A DNA stretch of 64,000 bases from Loxodes magnus (GCA_946699065.1 CAMPDV010001748.1:23512-87511); one strand, 5' to 3'. Counted from the stretch's first letter, positions 1 through 12,496 are shown. Numbers and translations are program-made. The notes: generated by a model not told the origin, from the sequence alone.

Positions 1-80
1 AAGATAGAATTTCAGTTTTAAGGAGTATGCTTTGATAAGTAATTAATATTTAGAAAAGTGAAGAAGTAAAGTAAGAAAAG
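1..80 (+). repeat. Reference 80-bp monomer (P80, type A)
   Basis: First complete unit, used as reference for numbering. Unit positions 1-15 (AAGATAGAATTTCAG) and about 51-80 (purine-rich tail with GAAGAAG and GTAAG) are nearly invariant across the window. Variation concentrates at unit positions 5-6 (TAG, TGG, AAG or TATAG), 20-30 (AAGGAGTATGC, or AAGTATTAAC in 79 bp units, or TATAAGG from 25.9 kb onward), 36 (GATAAG or GAGAAG), 42-48 (TTAATATTT, TATGTATTT, AAGTATTT or CAGTATTT), 59-60 (GTGAAG, GTTAAG or GCTAAG) and 74-75 (TAAGAAAAG or TAAGGAAAG). The two cytosines per unit lie in TTTCAG and ATGCTTT. Confidence 0.95.
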
Positions 81-879
81 AAGATAGAATTTCAGTTTTA
101 AGGAGTATGCTTTGAGAAGTAATATGTATTTAGAAAAGTGAAGAAGTAAAGTAAGAAAAGAAGATAGAATTTCAGTTTTAAGGAGTATGCTTTGAGAAGT
201 AATTAATATTTAGAAAAGTGAAGAAGTAAAGTAAGAAAAGAAGATAGAATTTCAGTTTTAAGGAGTATGCTTTGAGAAGTAATATGTATTTAGAAAAGTG
301 AAGAAGTAAAGTAAGAAAAGAAGATAGAATTTCAGTTTTAAGGAGTATGCTTTGATAAGTAATTAATATTTAGAAAAGTGAAGAAGTAAAGTAAGAAAAG
401 AAGATAGAATTTCAGTTTTAAGGAGTATGCTTTGATAAGTAATTAATATTTAGAAAAGTGAAGAAGTAAAGTAAGAAAAGAAGATAGAATTTCAGTTTTA
501 AGGAGTATGCTTTGATAAGTAATTAATATTTAGAAAAGTGAAGAAGTAAAGTAAGAAAAGAAGATGGAATTTCAGTTTTAAGGAGTATGCTTTGATAAGT
601 AATTAATATTTAGAAAAGTGAAGAAGTAAAGTAAGGAAAGAAGATAGAATTTCAGTTTTAAGTATTAACTTTGAGAAGTAATAAGTATTTAGAAAAGTGA
701 AGAAGTAAAGTAAGAAAAGAAGATGGAATTTCAGTTTTAAGGAGTATGCTTTGAGAAGTAATTAATATTTAGAAAAGTGAAGAAGTAAAGTAAGAAAAGA
801 AGATAGAATTTCAGTTTTAAGGAGTATGCTTTGATAAGTAATTAATATTTAGAAAAGTGAAGAAGTAAAGTAAGAAAAG

Positions 880-971
880 AAGAAAGAATTTCAGAATTTA
901 GAGTTACTAAAACTTAGAGATAAAAAGAAGTTATAAGTATTTAGAAAAGTAAGGAAGTAAAGTAAGAAAAG
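880..971 (+). repeat. P92 variant unit 1
   Basis: First of 23 copies of a 92 bp unit. It starts AAGAAAGAATTTCAG and ends GGAAGTAAAGTAAG like a normal unit, but the central 24 bp (AAGGAGTATGCTTT region) is replaced by about 36 bp containing GAGTTACTAAAACTTAGAG. The tail has AAGTAAGGAAG instead of AAGTGAAGAAG. It marks the left edge of the 4.9 kb repeat. Distance to the next P92 is 970 bp. Confidence 0.9.
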
Positions 972-1849
972 AAGATAGAATTTCAGTTTTAAGGAGTATG
1001 CTTTGAGAAGTAATAAGTATTTAGAAAAGTTAAGAAGTAAAGTAAGAAAAGAAGATAGAATTTCAGTTTTAAGGAGTATGCTTTGATAAGTAATTAATAT
1101 TTAGAAAAGTGAAGAAGTAAAGTAAGAAAAGAAGATGGAATTTCAGTTTTAAGGAGTATGCTTTGATAAGTAATTAATATTTAGAAAAGTGAAGAAGTAA
1201 AGTAAGAAAAGAAGATAGCGATACAGTTTTAAGGAGTATGCTTTGAGAAGTAATTAATATTTAGAAAAGTGAAGAAGTAAAGTAAGAAAAGAAGAAAGAA
1301 TTTCAGTTTTAAGTATTAACTTTGAGAAGTAATAAGTATTTAGAAAAGTGAAGAAGTAAAGTAAGAAAAGAAGATAGAATTTCAGTTTTAAGTATTAACT
1401 TTGAGAAGTAATAAGTATTTAGAAAAGTGAAGAAGTAAAGTAAGAAAAGAAGATAGAATTTCAGTTTTAAGGAGTATGCTTTGATAAGTAATTAATATTT
1501 AGAAAAGTGAAGAAGTAAAGTAAGAAAAGAAGATAGAATTTCAGTTTTAAGGAGTATGCTTTGAGAAGTAATATGTATTTAGAAAAGTGAAGAAGTAAAG
1601 TAAGAAAAGAAGATAGAATTTCAGTTTTAAGGAGTATGCTTTGATAAGTAATTAATATTTAGAAAAGTGAAGAAGTAAAGTAAGAAAAGAAGATGGAATT
1701 TCAGTTTTAAGGAGTATGCTTTGAGAAGTAATTAATATTTAAAAAAGTGAAGAAGTAAAGTAAGAAAAGAAGATAGAATTTCAGTTTTAAGGAGTATGCT
1801 TTGAGAAGTAATTAATATTTAGAAAAGTGAAGAAGTAAAGTAAGAAAAG

Positions 1850-1941
1850 AAGAAAGAATTTCAGAATTTAGAGTTACTAAAACTTAGAGATAAAAAGAAG
1901 TTATAAGTATTTAGAAAAGTAAGGAAGTAAAGTAAGAAAAG
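1850..1941 (+). repeat. P92 variant unit 2
   Basis: Standard 92 bp form. It is preceded by a GATGG unit with six A after ATTTA and a C unit, the same pair that precedes P92 unit 5. Next P92 is 2,011 bp away. Confidence 0.9.
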
Positions 1942-2261
1942 AAGATAGAATTTCAGTTTTAAGGAGTATGCTTTGATAAGTAATTAATATTTAGAAAAGT
2001 GAAGAAGTAAAGTAAGGAAAGAAGATAGAATTTCAGTTTTAAGGAGTATGCTTTGAGAATTAAATAATATTTAGAAAAGTGAAGAAGTAAAGTAAGAAAA
2101 GAAGATAGAATTTCAGTTTTAAGGAGTATGCTTTGAGAAGTAATATGTATTTAGAAAAGTGAAGAAGTAAAGTAAGAAAAGAAGATAGAATTTCAGTTTT
2201 AAGGAGTATGCTTTGATAAGTAATTAATATTTAGAAAAGTGAAGAAGTAAAGTAAGAAAAG

Positions 2262-2580
2262 AAGATATAGTTTCAGTTTTAAGGAGTATGCTTTGAGAAA
2301 TAATAAGTATTTAGAAAAGTGAAGAAGTAAAGTAAGAAAAGAAGATAGAATTTCAGTTTTAAGTATTAACTTTGAGAAGTAATCAGTATTTAGAAAAGTG
2401 AAGAAGTAAAGTAAGAAAAGAAGATAGAATTTCAGTTTTAAGGAGTATGCTTTGATAAGTAATAAGTATTTAGAAAAGTGAAGAAGTAAAGTAAGAAAAG
2501 AAGATAGAATTTCAGTTTTAAGGAATATGCTTTGAGAAGTAATTAATATTTAGAAAAGTGAAGAAGTAAAGTAAGAAAAG
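2262..2580 (+). repeat. GATATAG four-unit module, copy 1
   Basis: Four consecutive units in fixed order: GATATAG with TTTGAGAAATAATAAG; a P79 unit with TAATCAG; a unit with TTTGATAAGTAATAAG; and a unit with AAGGAATATGC. The same string of otherwise rare variants recurs at least six more times in the left domain, so the module rather than the 80 bp unit was the thing copied. Confidence 0.8.
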
Positions 2581-3860
2581 AAGATAGAATTTCAGTTTTA
2601 AGGAGTATGCTTTGAGAAGTAATATGTATTTAGAAAAGTGAAGAAGTAAAGTAAGAAAAGAAGATAGAATTTCAGTTTTAAGGAGTATGCTTTGATAAGT
2701 AATTAATATTTAGAAAAGTGAAGAAGTAAAGTAAGAAAAGAAGATGGAATTTCAGTTTTAAGGAGTATGCTTTGAGAAGTAATTAATATTTAGAAAAGTG
2801 AAGAAGTAAAGTAAGAAAAGAAGATAGAATTTCAGTTTTAAGGAGTATGCTTTGATAAGTAATTAATATTTAGAAAAGTGAAGAAGTAAAGTAAGAAAAG
2901 AAGATAGAATTTCAGTTTTAAGGAGTATGCTTTGATAAGTAATTAATATTTAGAAAAGTGAAGAAGTAAAGTAAGAAAAGAAGATGGAATTTCAGTTTTA
3001 AGGAGTATGCTTTGATAAGTAATTAATATTTAGAAAAGTGAAGAAGTAAAGTAAGAAAAGAAGATGGAATTTCAGTTTTAAGGAGTATGCTTTGAGAAGT
3101 AATTAATATTTAGAAAAGTGAAGAAGTAAAGTAAGAAAAGAAGATAGAATTTCAGTTTTAAGGAGTATGCTTTGATAAGTAATTAATATTTAGAAAAGTG
3201 AAGAAGTAAAGTAAGAAAAGAAGATAGAATTTCAGTTTTAAGGAGTATGCTTTGATAAGTAATTAATATTTAGAAAAGTGAAGAAGTAAAGTAAGAAAAG
3301 AAGATGGAATTTCAGTTTTAAGGAGTATGCTTTGATAAGTAATTAATATTTAGAAAAGTGAAGAAGTAAAGTAAGAAAAGAAGATGGAATTTCAGTTTTA
3401 AGGAGTATGCTTTGATAAGTAATTAATATTTAGAAAAGTGAAGAAGTAAAGTAAGGAAAGAAGATAGAATTTCAGTTTTAAGGAGTATGCTTTGAGAATT
3501 AATTAATATTTAGAAAAGTGAAGAAGTAAAGTAAGAAAAGAAGATAGAATTTCAGTTTTAAGGAGTATGCTTTGATAAGTAATTAATATTTAGAAAAGTG
3601 AAGAAGTAAAGTAAGGAAAGAAGATAGAATTTCAGTTTTAAGGAGTATGCTTTGAGAAGTAATATGTATTTAGAAAAGTGAAGAAGTAAAGTAAGAAAAG
3701 AAGATGGAATTTCAGTTTTAAGGAGTATGCTTTGAGAAGTAATTAATATTTAGAAAAGTGAAGAAGTAAAGTAAGAAAAGAAGATAGAATTTCAGTTTTA
3801 AGGAGTATGCTTTGATAAGTAATTAATATTTAGAAAAGTGAAGAAGTAAAGTAAGAAAAG

Positions 3861-3952
3861 AAGAAAGAATTTCAGAATTTAGAGTTACTAAAACTTAGAG
3901 ATAAAAAGAAGTTATAAGTATTTAGAAAAGTAAGGAAGTAAAGTAAGAAAAG
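3861..3952 (+). repeat. P92 variant unit 3
   Basis: Standard form, preceded by the recurrent run B, g-C, A. It is followed by a 79 bp unit ending AAGAAAGTAAAGAAG and an AAGTAGTATGC unit, as after unit 6. Confidence 0.9.
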
Positions 3953-4111
3953 AAGATAGAATTTCAGTTTTAAGGAGTATGCTTTGAGAAGTAATAAGTA
4001 TTTAGAAAAGTAAGAAAGTAAAGAAGAAAAGAAGATAGAATTTCAGTTTTAAGTAGTATGCTTTGATAAGTAATTAATATTTAGAAAAGTGAAGAAGTAA
4101 AGTAAGAAAAG

Positions 4112-4191
4112 AAGATAGAATTTCAGTTGGCAGTAGTATGCTTTGAGAAGTAATAAGTATTTAGAAAAGTGAAGAAGTAAAGTAAGAAAAG
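4112..4191 (+). repeat. Single unit with GGCAGTAG change
   Basis: An 80 bp unit where CAGTTTTAAGGAG reads CAGTTGGCAGTAG. It is the only such unit seen and marks the right end of the shared part of the 4.9 kb repeat. Confidence 0.8.
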
Positions 4192-5786
4192 AAGATATAG
4201 TTTCAGTTTTAAGTATTAACTTTGAGAAGTAATAAGTATTTAGAAAAGTGAAGAAGTAAAGTAAGAAAAGAAGATAGAATTTCAGTTTTAAGTATTAACT
4301 TTGAGAAGTAATAAGTATTTAGAAAAGTGAAGAAGTAAAGTAAGAAAAGAAGATAGAATTTCAGTTTTAAGTATTAACTTTGAGAAGTAATAAGTATTTA
4401 GAAAAGTGAAGAAGTAAAGTAAGAAAAGAAGATAGAATTTCAGTTTTAAGGAGTATGCTTTGATAAGTAATTAATATTTAGAAAAGTGAAGAAGTAAAGT
4501 AAGAAAAGAAGATAGAATTTCAGTTTTAAGGAGTATGCTTTGAGAAGTAATATGTATTTAGAAAAGTGAAGAAGTAAAGTAAGAAAAGAAGATAGAATTT
4601 CAGTTTTAAGGAGTATGCTTTGATAAGTAATTAATATTTAGAAAAGTGAAGAAGTAAAGTAAGAAAAGAAGATATAGTTTCAGTTTTAAGGAGTATGCTT
4701 TGAGAAATAATAAGTATTTAGAAAAGTGAAGAAGTAAAGTAAGAAAAGAAGATAGAATTTCAGTTTTAAGTATTAACTTTGAGAAGTAATAAGTATTTAG
4801 AAAAGTGAAGAAGTAAAGTAAGAAAAGAAGATAGAATTTCAGTTTTAAGTATTAACTTTGAGAAGTAATAAGTATTTAGAAAAGTGAAGAAGTAAAGTAA
4901 GAAAAGAAGATAGAATTTCAGTTTTAAGGAGTATGCTTTGATAAGTAATTAATATTTAGAAAAGTGAAGAAGTAAAGTAAGAAAAGAAGATAGAATTTCA
5001 GTTTTAAGGAGTATGCTTTGAGAAGTAATATGTATTTAGAAAAGTGAAGAAGTAAAGTAAGAAAAGAAGATAGAATTTCAGTTTTAAGGAGTATGCTTTG
5101 AGAAGTAATTAATATTTAGAAAAGTGAAGAAGTAAAGTAAGAAAAGAAGATGGAATTTCAGTTTTAAGGAGTATGCTTTGAGAAGTAATATGTATTTAGA
5201 AAAGTGAAGAAGTAAAGTAAGAAAAGAAGATAGAATTTCAGTTTTAAGGAGTATGCTTTGATAAGTAATTAATATTTAGAAAAGTGAAGAAGTAAAGTAA
5301 GAAAAGAAGATAGAATTTCAGTTTTAAGGAGTATGCTTTGATAAGTAATTAATATTTAGAAAAGTGAAGAAGTAAAGTAAGAAAAGAAGATAGAATTTCA
5401 GTTTTAAGGAGTATGCTTTGATAAGTAATTAATATTTAGAAAAGTGAAGAAGTAAAGTAAGAAAAGAAGATGGAATTTCAGTTTTAAGGAGTATGCTTTG
5501 ATAAGTAATTAATATTTAGAAAAGTGAAGAAGTAAAGTAAGAAAAGAAGATAGAATTTCAGTTTTAAGGAGTATGCTTTGATAAGTAATTAATATTTAGA
5601 AAAGTGAAGAAGTAAAGTAAGAAAAGAAGATAGAATTTCAGTTTTAAGGAGTATGCTTTGATAAGTAATTAATATTTAGAAAAGTGAAGAAGTAAAGTAA
5701 GAAAAGAAGATAGAATTTCAGTTTTAAGGAGTATGCTTTGATAAGTAATTAATATTTAGAAAAGTGAAGAAGTAAAGTAAGAAAAG

Positions 5787-5878
5787 AAGAAAGAATTTCA
5801 GAATTTAGAGTTACTAAAACTTAGAGATAAAAAGAAGTTATAAGTATTTAGAAAAGTAAGGAAGTAAAGTAAGAAAAG
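5787..5878 (+). repeat. P92 variant unit 4
   Basis: Standard form, preceded by a run of A units. Left edge of copy 2 of the 4.9 kb repeat; 4,907 bp from unit 1. Confidence 0.9.
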
Positions 5879-6754
5879 AAGATAGAATTTCAGTTTTAAG
5901 GAATATGCTTTGATAAGTAATTAATATTTAGAAAAGTGAAGAAGTAAAGTAAGAAAAGAAGATAGAATTTCAGTTTTAAGGAGTATGCTTTGAGAAGTAA
6001 TAAGTATTTAGAAAAGTGAAGAAGTAAAGTAAGAAAAGAAGATGGAATTTCAGTTTTAAGGAGTATGCTTTGATAAGTAATTAATATTTAGAAAAGTGAA
6101 GAAGTAAAGTAAGAAAAGAAGATAGCGATACAGTTTTAAGGAGTATGCTTTGAGAAGTAATTAATATTTAGAAAAGTGAAGAAGTAAAGTAAGAAAAGAA
6201 GAAAGAATTTCAGTTTTAAGTATTAACTTTGAGAAGTAATAAGTATTTAGAAAAGTGAAGAAGTAAAGTAAGAAAAGAAGATATAGTTTCAGTTTTAAGT
6301 ATTAACTTTGAGAAGTAATAAGTATTTAGAAAAGTGAAGAAGTAAAGTAAGAAAAGAAGATAGAATTTCAGTTTTAAGTATTAACTTTGAGAAGTAATAA
6401 GTATTTAGAAAAGTGAAGAAGTAAAGTAAGAAAAGAAGATAGAATTTCAGTTTTAAGTATTAACTTTGAGAAGTAATAAGTATTTAGAAAAGTGAAGAAG
6501 TAAAGTAAGAAAAGAAGATAGAATTTCAGTTTTAAGGAGTATGCTTTGATAAGTAATTAATATTTAGAAAAGTGAAGAAGTAAAGTAAGAAAAGAAGATG
6601 GAATTTCAGTTTTAAGGAGTATGCTTTGAGAAGTAATTAATATTTAAAAAAGTGAAGAAGTAAAGTAAGAAAAGAAGATAGAATTTCAGTTTTAAGGAGT
6701 ATGCTTTGAGAAGTAATTAATATTTAGAAAAGTGAAGAAGTAAAGTAAGAAAAG

Positions 6755-6846
6755 AAGAAAGAATTTCAGAATTTAGAGTTACTAAAACTTAGAGATAAAA
6801 AGAAGTTATAAGTATTTAGAAAAGTAAGGAAGTAAAGTAAGAAAAG
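6755..6846 (+). repeat. P92 variant unit 5
   Basis: Standard form, partner of unit 2 in the 4.9 kb repeat (offset 4,905 bp). The next unit has lost one T (ATGCTTGATAAG). Confidence 0.9.
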
Positions 6847-7165
6847 AAGATAGAATTTCAGTTTTAAGGAGTATGCTTGATAAGTAATTAATATTTAGAA
6901 AAGTGAAGAAGTAAAGTAAGGAAAGAAGATAGAATTTCAGTTTTAAGGAGTATGCTTTGAGAATTAATTAATATTTAGAAAAGTGAAGAAGTAAAGTAAG
7001 AAAAGAAGATAGAATTTCAGTTTTAAGGAGTATGCTTTGAGAAGTAATATGTATTTAGAAAAGTGAAGAAGTAAAGTAAGAAAAGAAGATAGAATTTCAG
7101 TTTTAAGGAGTATGCTTTGATAAGTAATTAATATTTAGAAAAGTGAAGAAGTAAAGTAAGAAAAG

Positions 7166-7484
7166 AAGATATAGTTTCAGTTTTAAGGAGTATGCTTTGA
7201 GAAATAATAAGTATTTAGAAAAGTGAAGAAGTAAAGTAAGAAAAGAAGATAGAATTTCAGTTTTAAGTATTAACTTTGAGAAGTAATCAGTATTTAGAAA
7301 AGTGAAGAAGTAAAGTAAGAAAAGAAGATAGAATTTCAGTTTTAAGGAGTATGCTTTGATAAGTAATAAGTATTTAGAAAAGTGAAGAAGTAAAGTAAGA
7401 AAAGAAGATAGAATTTCAGTTTTAAGGAATATGCTTTGAGAAGTAATTAATATTTAGAAAAGTGAAGAAGTAAAGTAAGAAAAG
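7166..7484 (+). repeat. GATATAG four-unit module, copy 2
   Basis: Same order as at 2,262 (GATATAG, P79 with TAATCAG, GATAAGTAATAAG, GGAATATGC). It sits at the equivalent place in copy 2 of the 4.9 kb repeat, offset 4,904 bp. Confidence 0.8.
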
Positions 7485-8203
7485 AAGATAGAATTTCAGT
7501 TTTAAGGAGTATGCTTTGAGAAGTAATATGTATTTAGAAAAGTGAAGAAGTAAAGTAAGAAAAGAAGATAGAATTTCAGTTTTAAGGAGTATGCTTTGAT
7601 AAGTAATTAATATTTAGAAAAGTGAAGAAGTAAAGTAAGAAAAGAAGATGGAATTTCAGTTTTAAGGAGTATGCTTTGAGAAGTAATTAATATTTAGAAA
7701 AGTGAAGAAGTAAAGTAAGAAAAGAAGATAGAATTTCAGTTTTAAGGAGTATGCTTTGATAAGTAATTAATATTTAGAAAAGTGAAGAAGTAAAGTAAGA
7801 AAAGAAGATAGAATTTCAGTTTTAAGGAGTATGCTTTGATAAGTAATTAATATTTAGAAAAGTGAAGAAGTAAAGTAAGAAAAGAAGATGGAATTTCAGT
7901 TTTAAGGAGTATGCTTTGATAAGTAATTAATATTTAGAAAAGTGAAGAAGTAAAGTAAGAAAAGAAGATGGAATTTCAGTTTTAAGGAGTATGCTTTGAG
8001 AAGTATTAATATTTAGAAAAGTGAAGAAGTAAAGTAAGAAAAGAAGATAGAATTTCAGTTTTAAGGAGTATGCTTTGAGAATTAATTAATATTTAGAAAA
8101 GTGAAGAAGTAAAGTAAGAAAAGAAGATAGAATTTCAGTTTTAAGGAGTATGCTTTGATAAGTAATTAATATTTAGAAAAGTGAAGAAGTAAAGTAAGAA
8201 AAG

Positions 8204-8522
8204 AAGATATAGTTTCAGTTTTAAGGAGTATGCTTTGAGAAATAATAAGTATTTAGAAAAGTGAAGAAGTAAAGTAAGAAAAGAAGATAGAATTTCAGTT
8301 TTAAGTATTAACTTTGAGAAGTAATCAGTATTTAGAAAAGTGAAGAAGTAAAGTAAGAAAAGAAGATAGAATTTCAGTTTTAAGGAGTATGCTTTGATAA
8401 GTAATAAGTATTTAGAAAAGTGAAGAAGTAAAGTAAGAAAAGAAGATAGAATTTCAGTTTTAAGGAATATGCTTTGAGAAGTAATTAATATTTAGAAAAG
8501 TGAAGAAGTAAAGTAAGAAAAG
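8204..8522 (+). repeat. GATATAG four-unit module, copy 3
   Basis: Complete module only about 1 kb after copy 2. It has no counterpart at the equivalent place in copy 1 of the 4.9 kb repeat, so it was inserted or converted later. Confidence 0.78.
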
Positions 8523-8762
8523 AAGATAGAATTTCAGTTTTAAGGAGTATGCTTTGAGAAGTAATATGTATTTAGAAAAGTGAAGAAGTAAAGTAAGAAA
8601 AGAAGATGGAATTTCAGTTTTAAGGAGTATGCTTTGAGAAGTAATTAATATTTAGAAAAGTGAAGAAGTAAAGTAAGAAAAGAAGATGGAATTTCAGTTT
8701 TAAGGAGTATGCTTTGAGAAGTAATTAATATTTAGAAAAGTGAAGAAGTAAAGTAAGAAAAG

Positions 8763-8854
8763 AAGAAAGAATTTCAGAATTTAGAGTTACTAAAACTTAG
8801 AGATAAAAAGAAGTTATAAGTATTTAGAAAAGTAAGGAAGTAAAGTAAGAAAAG
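8763..8854 (+). repeat. P92 variant unit 6
   Basis: Standard form, partner of unit 3 (offset 4,902 bp), but preceded by B, g-C, g-C rather than B, g-C, A. Confidence 0.9.
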
Positions 8855-9813
8855 AAGATAGAATTTCAGTTTTAAGGAGTATGCTTTGAGAAGTAATAAG
8901 TATTTAGAAAAGTAAGAAAGTAAAGAAGAAAAGAAGATAGAATTTCAGTTTTAAGTAGTATGCTTTGATAAGTAATTAATATTTAGAAAAGTGAAGAAGT
9001 AAAGTAAGAAAAGAAGATGGAATTTCAGTTTTAAGGAGTATGCTTTGATAAGTAATTAATATTTAGAAAAGTGAAGAAGTAAAGTAAGAAAAGAAGATGG
9101 AATTTCAGTTTTAAGGAGTATGCTTTGAGAAGTAATTAATATTTAGAAAAGTGAAGAAGTAAAGTAAGAAAAGAAGATAGAATTTCAGTTTTAAGGAGTA
9201 TGCTTTGAGAATTAATTAATATTTAGAAAAGTTAAGAAGTAAAGTAAGAAAAGAAGATAGAATTTCAGTTTTAAGGAGTATGCTTTGATAAGTAATTAAT
9301 ATTTAGAAAAGTGAAGAAGTAAAGTAAGAAAAGAAGATGGAATTTCAGTTTTAAGGAGTATGCTTTGATAAGTAATTAATATTTAGAAAAGTGAAGAAGT
9401 AAAGTAAGAAAAGAAGATAGAATTTCAGTTTTAAGGAGTATGCTTTGATAAGTAATTAATATTTAGAAAAGTGAAGAAGTAAAGTAAGGAAAGAAGATAG
9501 AATTTCAGTTTTAAGGAGTATGCTTTGAGAAGTAATATGTATTTAGAAAAGTGAAGAAAGTAAAGAAGAAAAGAAGATAGAATTTCAGTTTTAAGGAGTA
9601 TGCTTTGAGAAGTAATATGTATTTAGAAAAGTGAAGAAGTAAAGTAAGAAAAGAAGATGGAATTTCAGTTTTAAGGAGTATGCTTTGAGAAGTAATTAAT
9701 ATTTAGAAAAGTGAAGAAGTAAAGTAAGAAAAGAAGATAGAATTTCAGTTTTAAGGAGTATGCTTTGATAAGTAATTAATATTTAGAAAAGTGAAGAAGT
9801 AAAGTAAGAAAAG

Positions 9814-9905
9814 AAGAAAGAATTTCAGAATTTAGAGTTACTAAAACTTAGAGATAAAAAGAAGTTATAAGTATTTAGAAAAGTAAGGAAATAAAGTAAG
9901 AAAAG
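9814..9905 (+). repeat. P92 variant unit 7
   Basis: 92 bp, with one change in the tail (AAGGAAATAAAG). It is preceded by B, g-C, A and followed by a P79 unit with GAGAATTAATAAG. Confidence 0.9.
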
Positions 9906-10463
9906 AAGAAAGAATTTCAGTTTTAAGTATTAACTTTGAGAATTAATAAGTATTTAGAAAAGTGAAGAAGTAAAGTAAGAAAAGAAGATAGAATTTCAGT
10001 TTTAAGTATTATCTTTGAGAAGTAATAAGTATTTAGAAAAGTGAAGAAGTAAAGTAAGAAAAGAAGATAGAATTTCAGTTTTAAGGAGTATGCTTTGATA
10101 AGTAATTAATATTTAGAAAAGTGAAGAAGTAAAGTAAGGAAAGAAGATAGAATTTCAGTTTTAAGGAGTATGCTTTGATAAGTAATTAATATTTAGAAAA
10201 GTGAAGAAGTAAAGTAAGAAAAGAAGATAGAATTTCAGTTTTAAGGAGTATGCTTTGATAAGTAATTAATATTTAGAAAAGTGAAGAAGTAAAGTAAGAA
10301 AAGAAGATGGAATTTCAGTTTTAAGGAGTATGCTTTGAGAAGTAATTAATATTTAGAAAAGTGAAGAAGTAAAGTAAGAAAAGAAGATAGAATTTCAGTT
10401 TTAAGGAGTATGCTTTGAGAAGTAATTAATATTTAGAAAAGTGAAGAAGTAAAGTAAGAAAAG

Positions 10464-10555
10464 AAGAAAGAATTTCAGAATTTAGAGTTACTAAAACTTA
10501 GAGATAAAAAGAAGTTATAAGTATTTAGAAAAGTAAGGAAGTAAAGTAAGAAAAG
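10464..10555 (+). repeat. P92 variant unit 8
   Basis: Standard form, 650 bp after unit 7 and preceded by g-C then C. Confidence 0.9.
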
Positions 10556-12395
10556 AAGATAGAATTTCAGTTTTAAGGAGTATGCTTTGATAAGTAATTA
10601 ATATTTAGAAAAGTGAAGAAGTAAAGTAAGAAAAGAAGATAGAATTTCAGTTTTAAGGAGTATGCTTTGATAAGTAATTAATATTTAGAAAAGTGAAGAA
10701 GTAAAGTAAGAAAAGAAGATAGAATTTCAGTTTTAAGGAGTATGCTTTGAGAAGTAATATGTATTTAGAAAAGTGAAGAAGTAAAGTAAGAAAAGAAGAT
10801 AGAATTTCAGTTTTAAGGAGTATGCTTTGATAAGTAATTAATATTTAGAAAAGTGAAGAAGTAAAGTAAGAAAAGAAGATGGAATTTCAGTTTTAAGGAG
10901 TATGCTTTGAGAAATAATAAGTATTTAGACAAGTGAAGAAGTAAAGTAAGAAAAGAAGATAGAATTTCAGTTTTAAGGAGTATGCTTTGATAAGTAATTA
11001 ATATTTAGAAAAGTGAAGAAGTAAAGTAAGAAAAGAAGATAGAATTTCAGTTTTAAGGAGTATGCTTTGATAAGTAATTAATATTTAGAAAAGTGAAGAA
11101 GTAAAGTAAGAAAAGAAGATAGAATTTCAGTTTTAAGTATTAACTTTGAGAAGTAATCAGTATTTAGAAAAGTGAAGAAGTAAAGTAAGAAAAGAAGATA
11201 GAATTTCAGTTTTAAGGAGTATGCTTTGATAAGTAATAAGTATTTAGAAAAGTGAAGAAGTAAAGTAAGAAAAGAAGATAGAATTTCAGTTTTAAGGAAT
11301 ATGCTTTGATAAGTAATTAATATTTAGAAAAGTGAAGAAGTAAAGTAAGAAAAGAAGATAGAATTTCAGTTTTAAGGAGTATGCTTTGAGAAGTAATATG
11401 TATTTAGAAAAGTGAAGAAGTAAAGTAAGAAAAGAAGATAGAATTTCAGTTTTAAGGAGTATGCTTTGATAAGTAATTAATATTTAGAAAAGTGAAGAAG
11501 TAAAGTAAGAAAAGAAGATGGAATTTCAGTTTTAAGGAGTATGCTTTGAGAAGTAATATGTATTTAGAAAAGTGAAGAAGTAAAGTAAGAAAAGAAGATA
11601 GAATTTCAGTTTTAAGGAGTATGCTTTGATAAGTAATTAATATTAAGAAAAGTGAAGAAGTAAAGTAAGAAAAGAAGATGGAATTTCAGTTTTAAGGAGT
11701 ATGCTTTGATAAGTAATTAATATTTAGAAAAGTGAAGAAGTAAAGTAAGAAAAGAAGATAGAATTTCAGTTTTAAGGAGTATGCTTTGAGAAGTAATATG
11801 TATTTAGAAAAGTGAAGAAGTAAAGTAAGAAAAGAAGATAGAATTTCAGTTTTAAGGAGTATGCTTTGATAAGTAATTAATATTAAGAAAAGTGAAGAAG
11901 TAAAGTAAGAAAAGAAGATGGAATTTCAGTTTTAAGGAGTATGCTTTGAGAAGTAATTAATATTTAGAAAAGTGAAGAAGTAAAGTAAGAAAAGAAGATA
12001 GAATTTCAGTTTTAAGGAGTATGCTTTGAGAATTAATTAATATTTAGAAAAGTGAAGAAGTAAAGTAAGAAAAGAAGATAGAATTTCAGTTTTAAGGAGT
12101 ATGCTTTGATAAGTAATTAATATTTAGAAAATTGAAGAAGTAAAGTAAGAAAAGAAGATAGAATTTCAGTTTTAAGGAGTATGCTTTGATAAGTAATTAA
12201 TATTTAGAAAAGTGAAGAAGTAAAGTAAGAAAAGAAGATGGAATTTCAGTTTTAAGGAGTATGCTTTGATAAGTAATTAATATTTAGAAAAGTGAAGAAG
12301 TAAAGTAAGAAAAGAAGATGGAATTTCAGTTTTAAGGAGTATGCTTTGAGAAGTAATTAATATTTAGAAAAGTGAAGAAGTAAAGTAAGAAAAGA

Positions 12396-12496
12396 AGATA
12401 GAATTTCAGAAAAGTTTAGAATTTAGAGTTACTAAAACTTAGAGATAAAAAGAAGTTATAAGTATTTAGAAAAGTAAGGAAGTAAAGTAAGAAAAG
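12396..12496 (+). repeat. P92 variant unit 9, 101-bp form
   Basis: It starts with AAGATAG rather than AAGAAAG and carries nine extra bases (AAAAGTTTA region) before the P92 core, giving 101 bp. This may be an intermediate or the scar of an exchange between a normal unit and a P92. Confidence 0.88.

Larger units (their letters stand above)
880..4111 (+). repeat. ~4.9-kb higher-order repeat, copy 1 (shared part)
   Basis: This 3.2 kb block recurs 4.90 kb downstream at 5,787-9,013. Shared landmarks include three P92 units (offsets 4,907, 4,905 and 4,902 bp), a rare GATAGCGATACAG unit (1,214 and 6,121), a unit with six A after ATTTA (near 1,741 and 6,646), a GATATAG module (2,262 and 7,166), and a 79 bp plus AAGTAGTATGC unit pair just after the third P92. 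Similarity stops on the left at the first P92 and on the right near 4,112, where copy 1 has a unique GGCAGTAG unit. About 0.8 kb inside (3,060-3,860) differs in unit order from its partner although the register is kept. Confidence 0.85.
5787..9013 (+). repeat. ~4.9-kb higher-order repeat, copy 2 (shared part)
   Basis: Partner of 880-4,111. P92 spacings are 968 and 2,008 bp here against 970 and 2,011 bp in copy 1. Differences are patchy: after the GATAGCG unit this copy has GATATAG-P79, P79, P79 where copy 1 has P79, A, B. Between 7,965 and 8,763 it carries a second GATATAG module (8,204) absent from copy 1. Patchwork replacement within a fixed register suggests gene conversion after the duplication. 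Confidence 0.82.
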
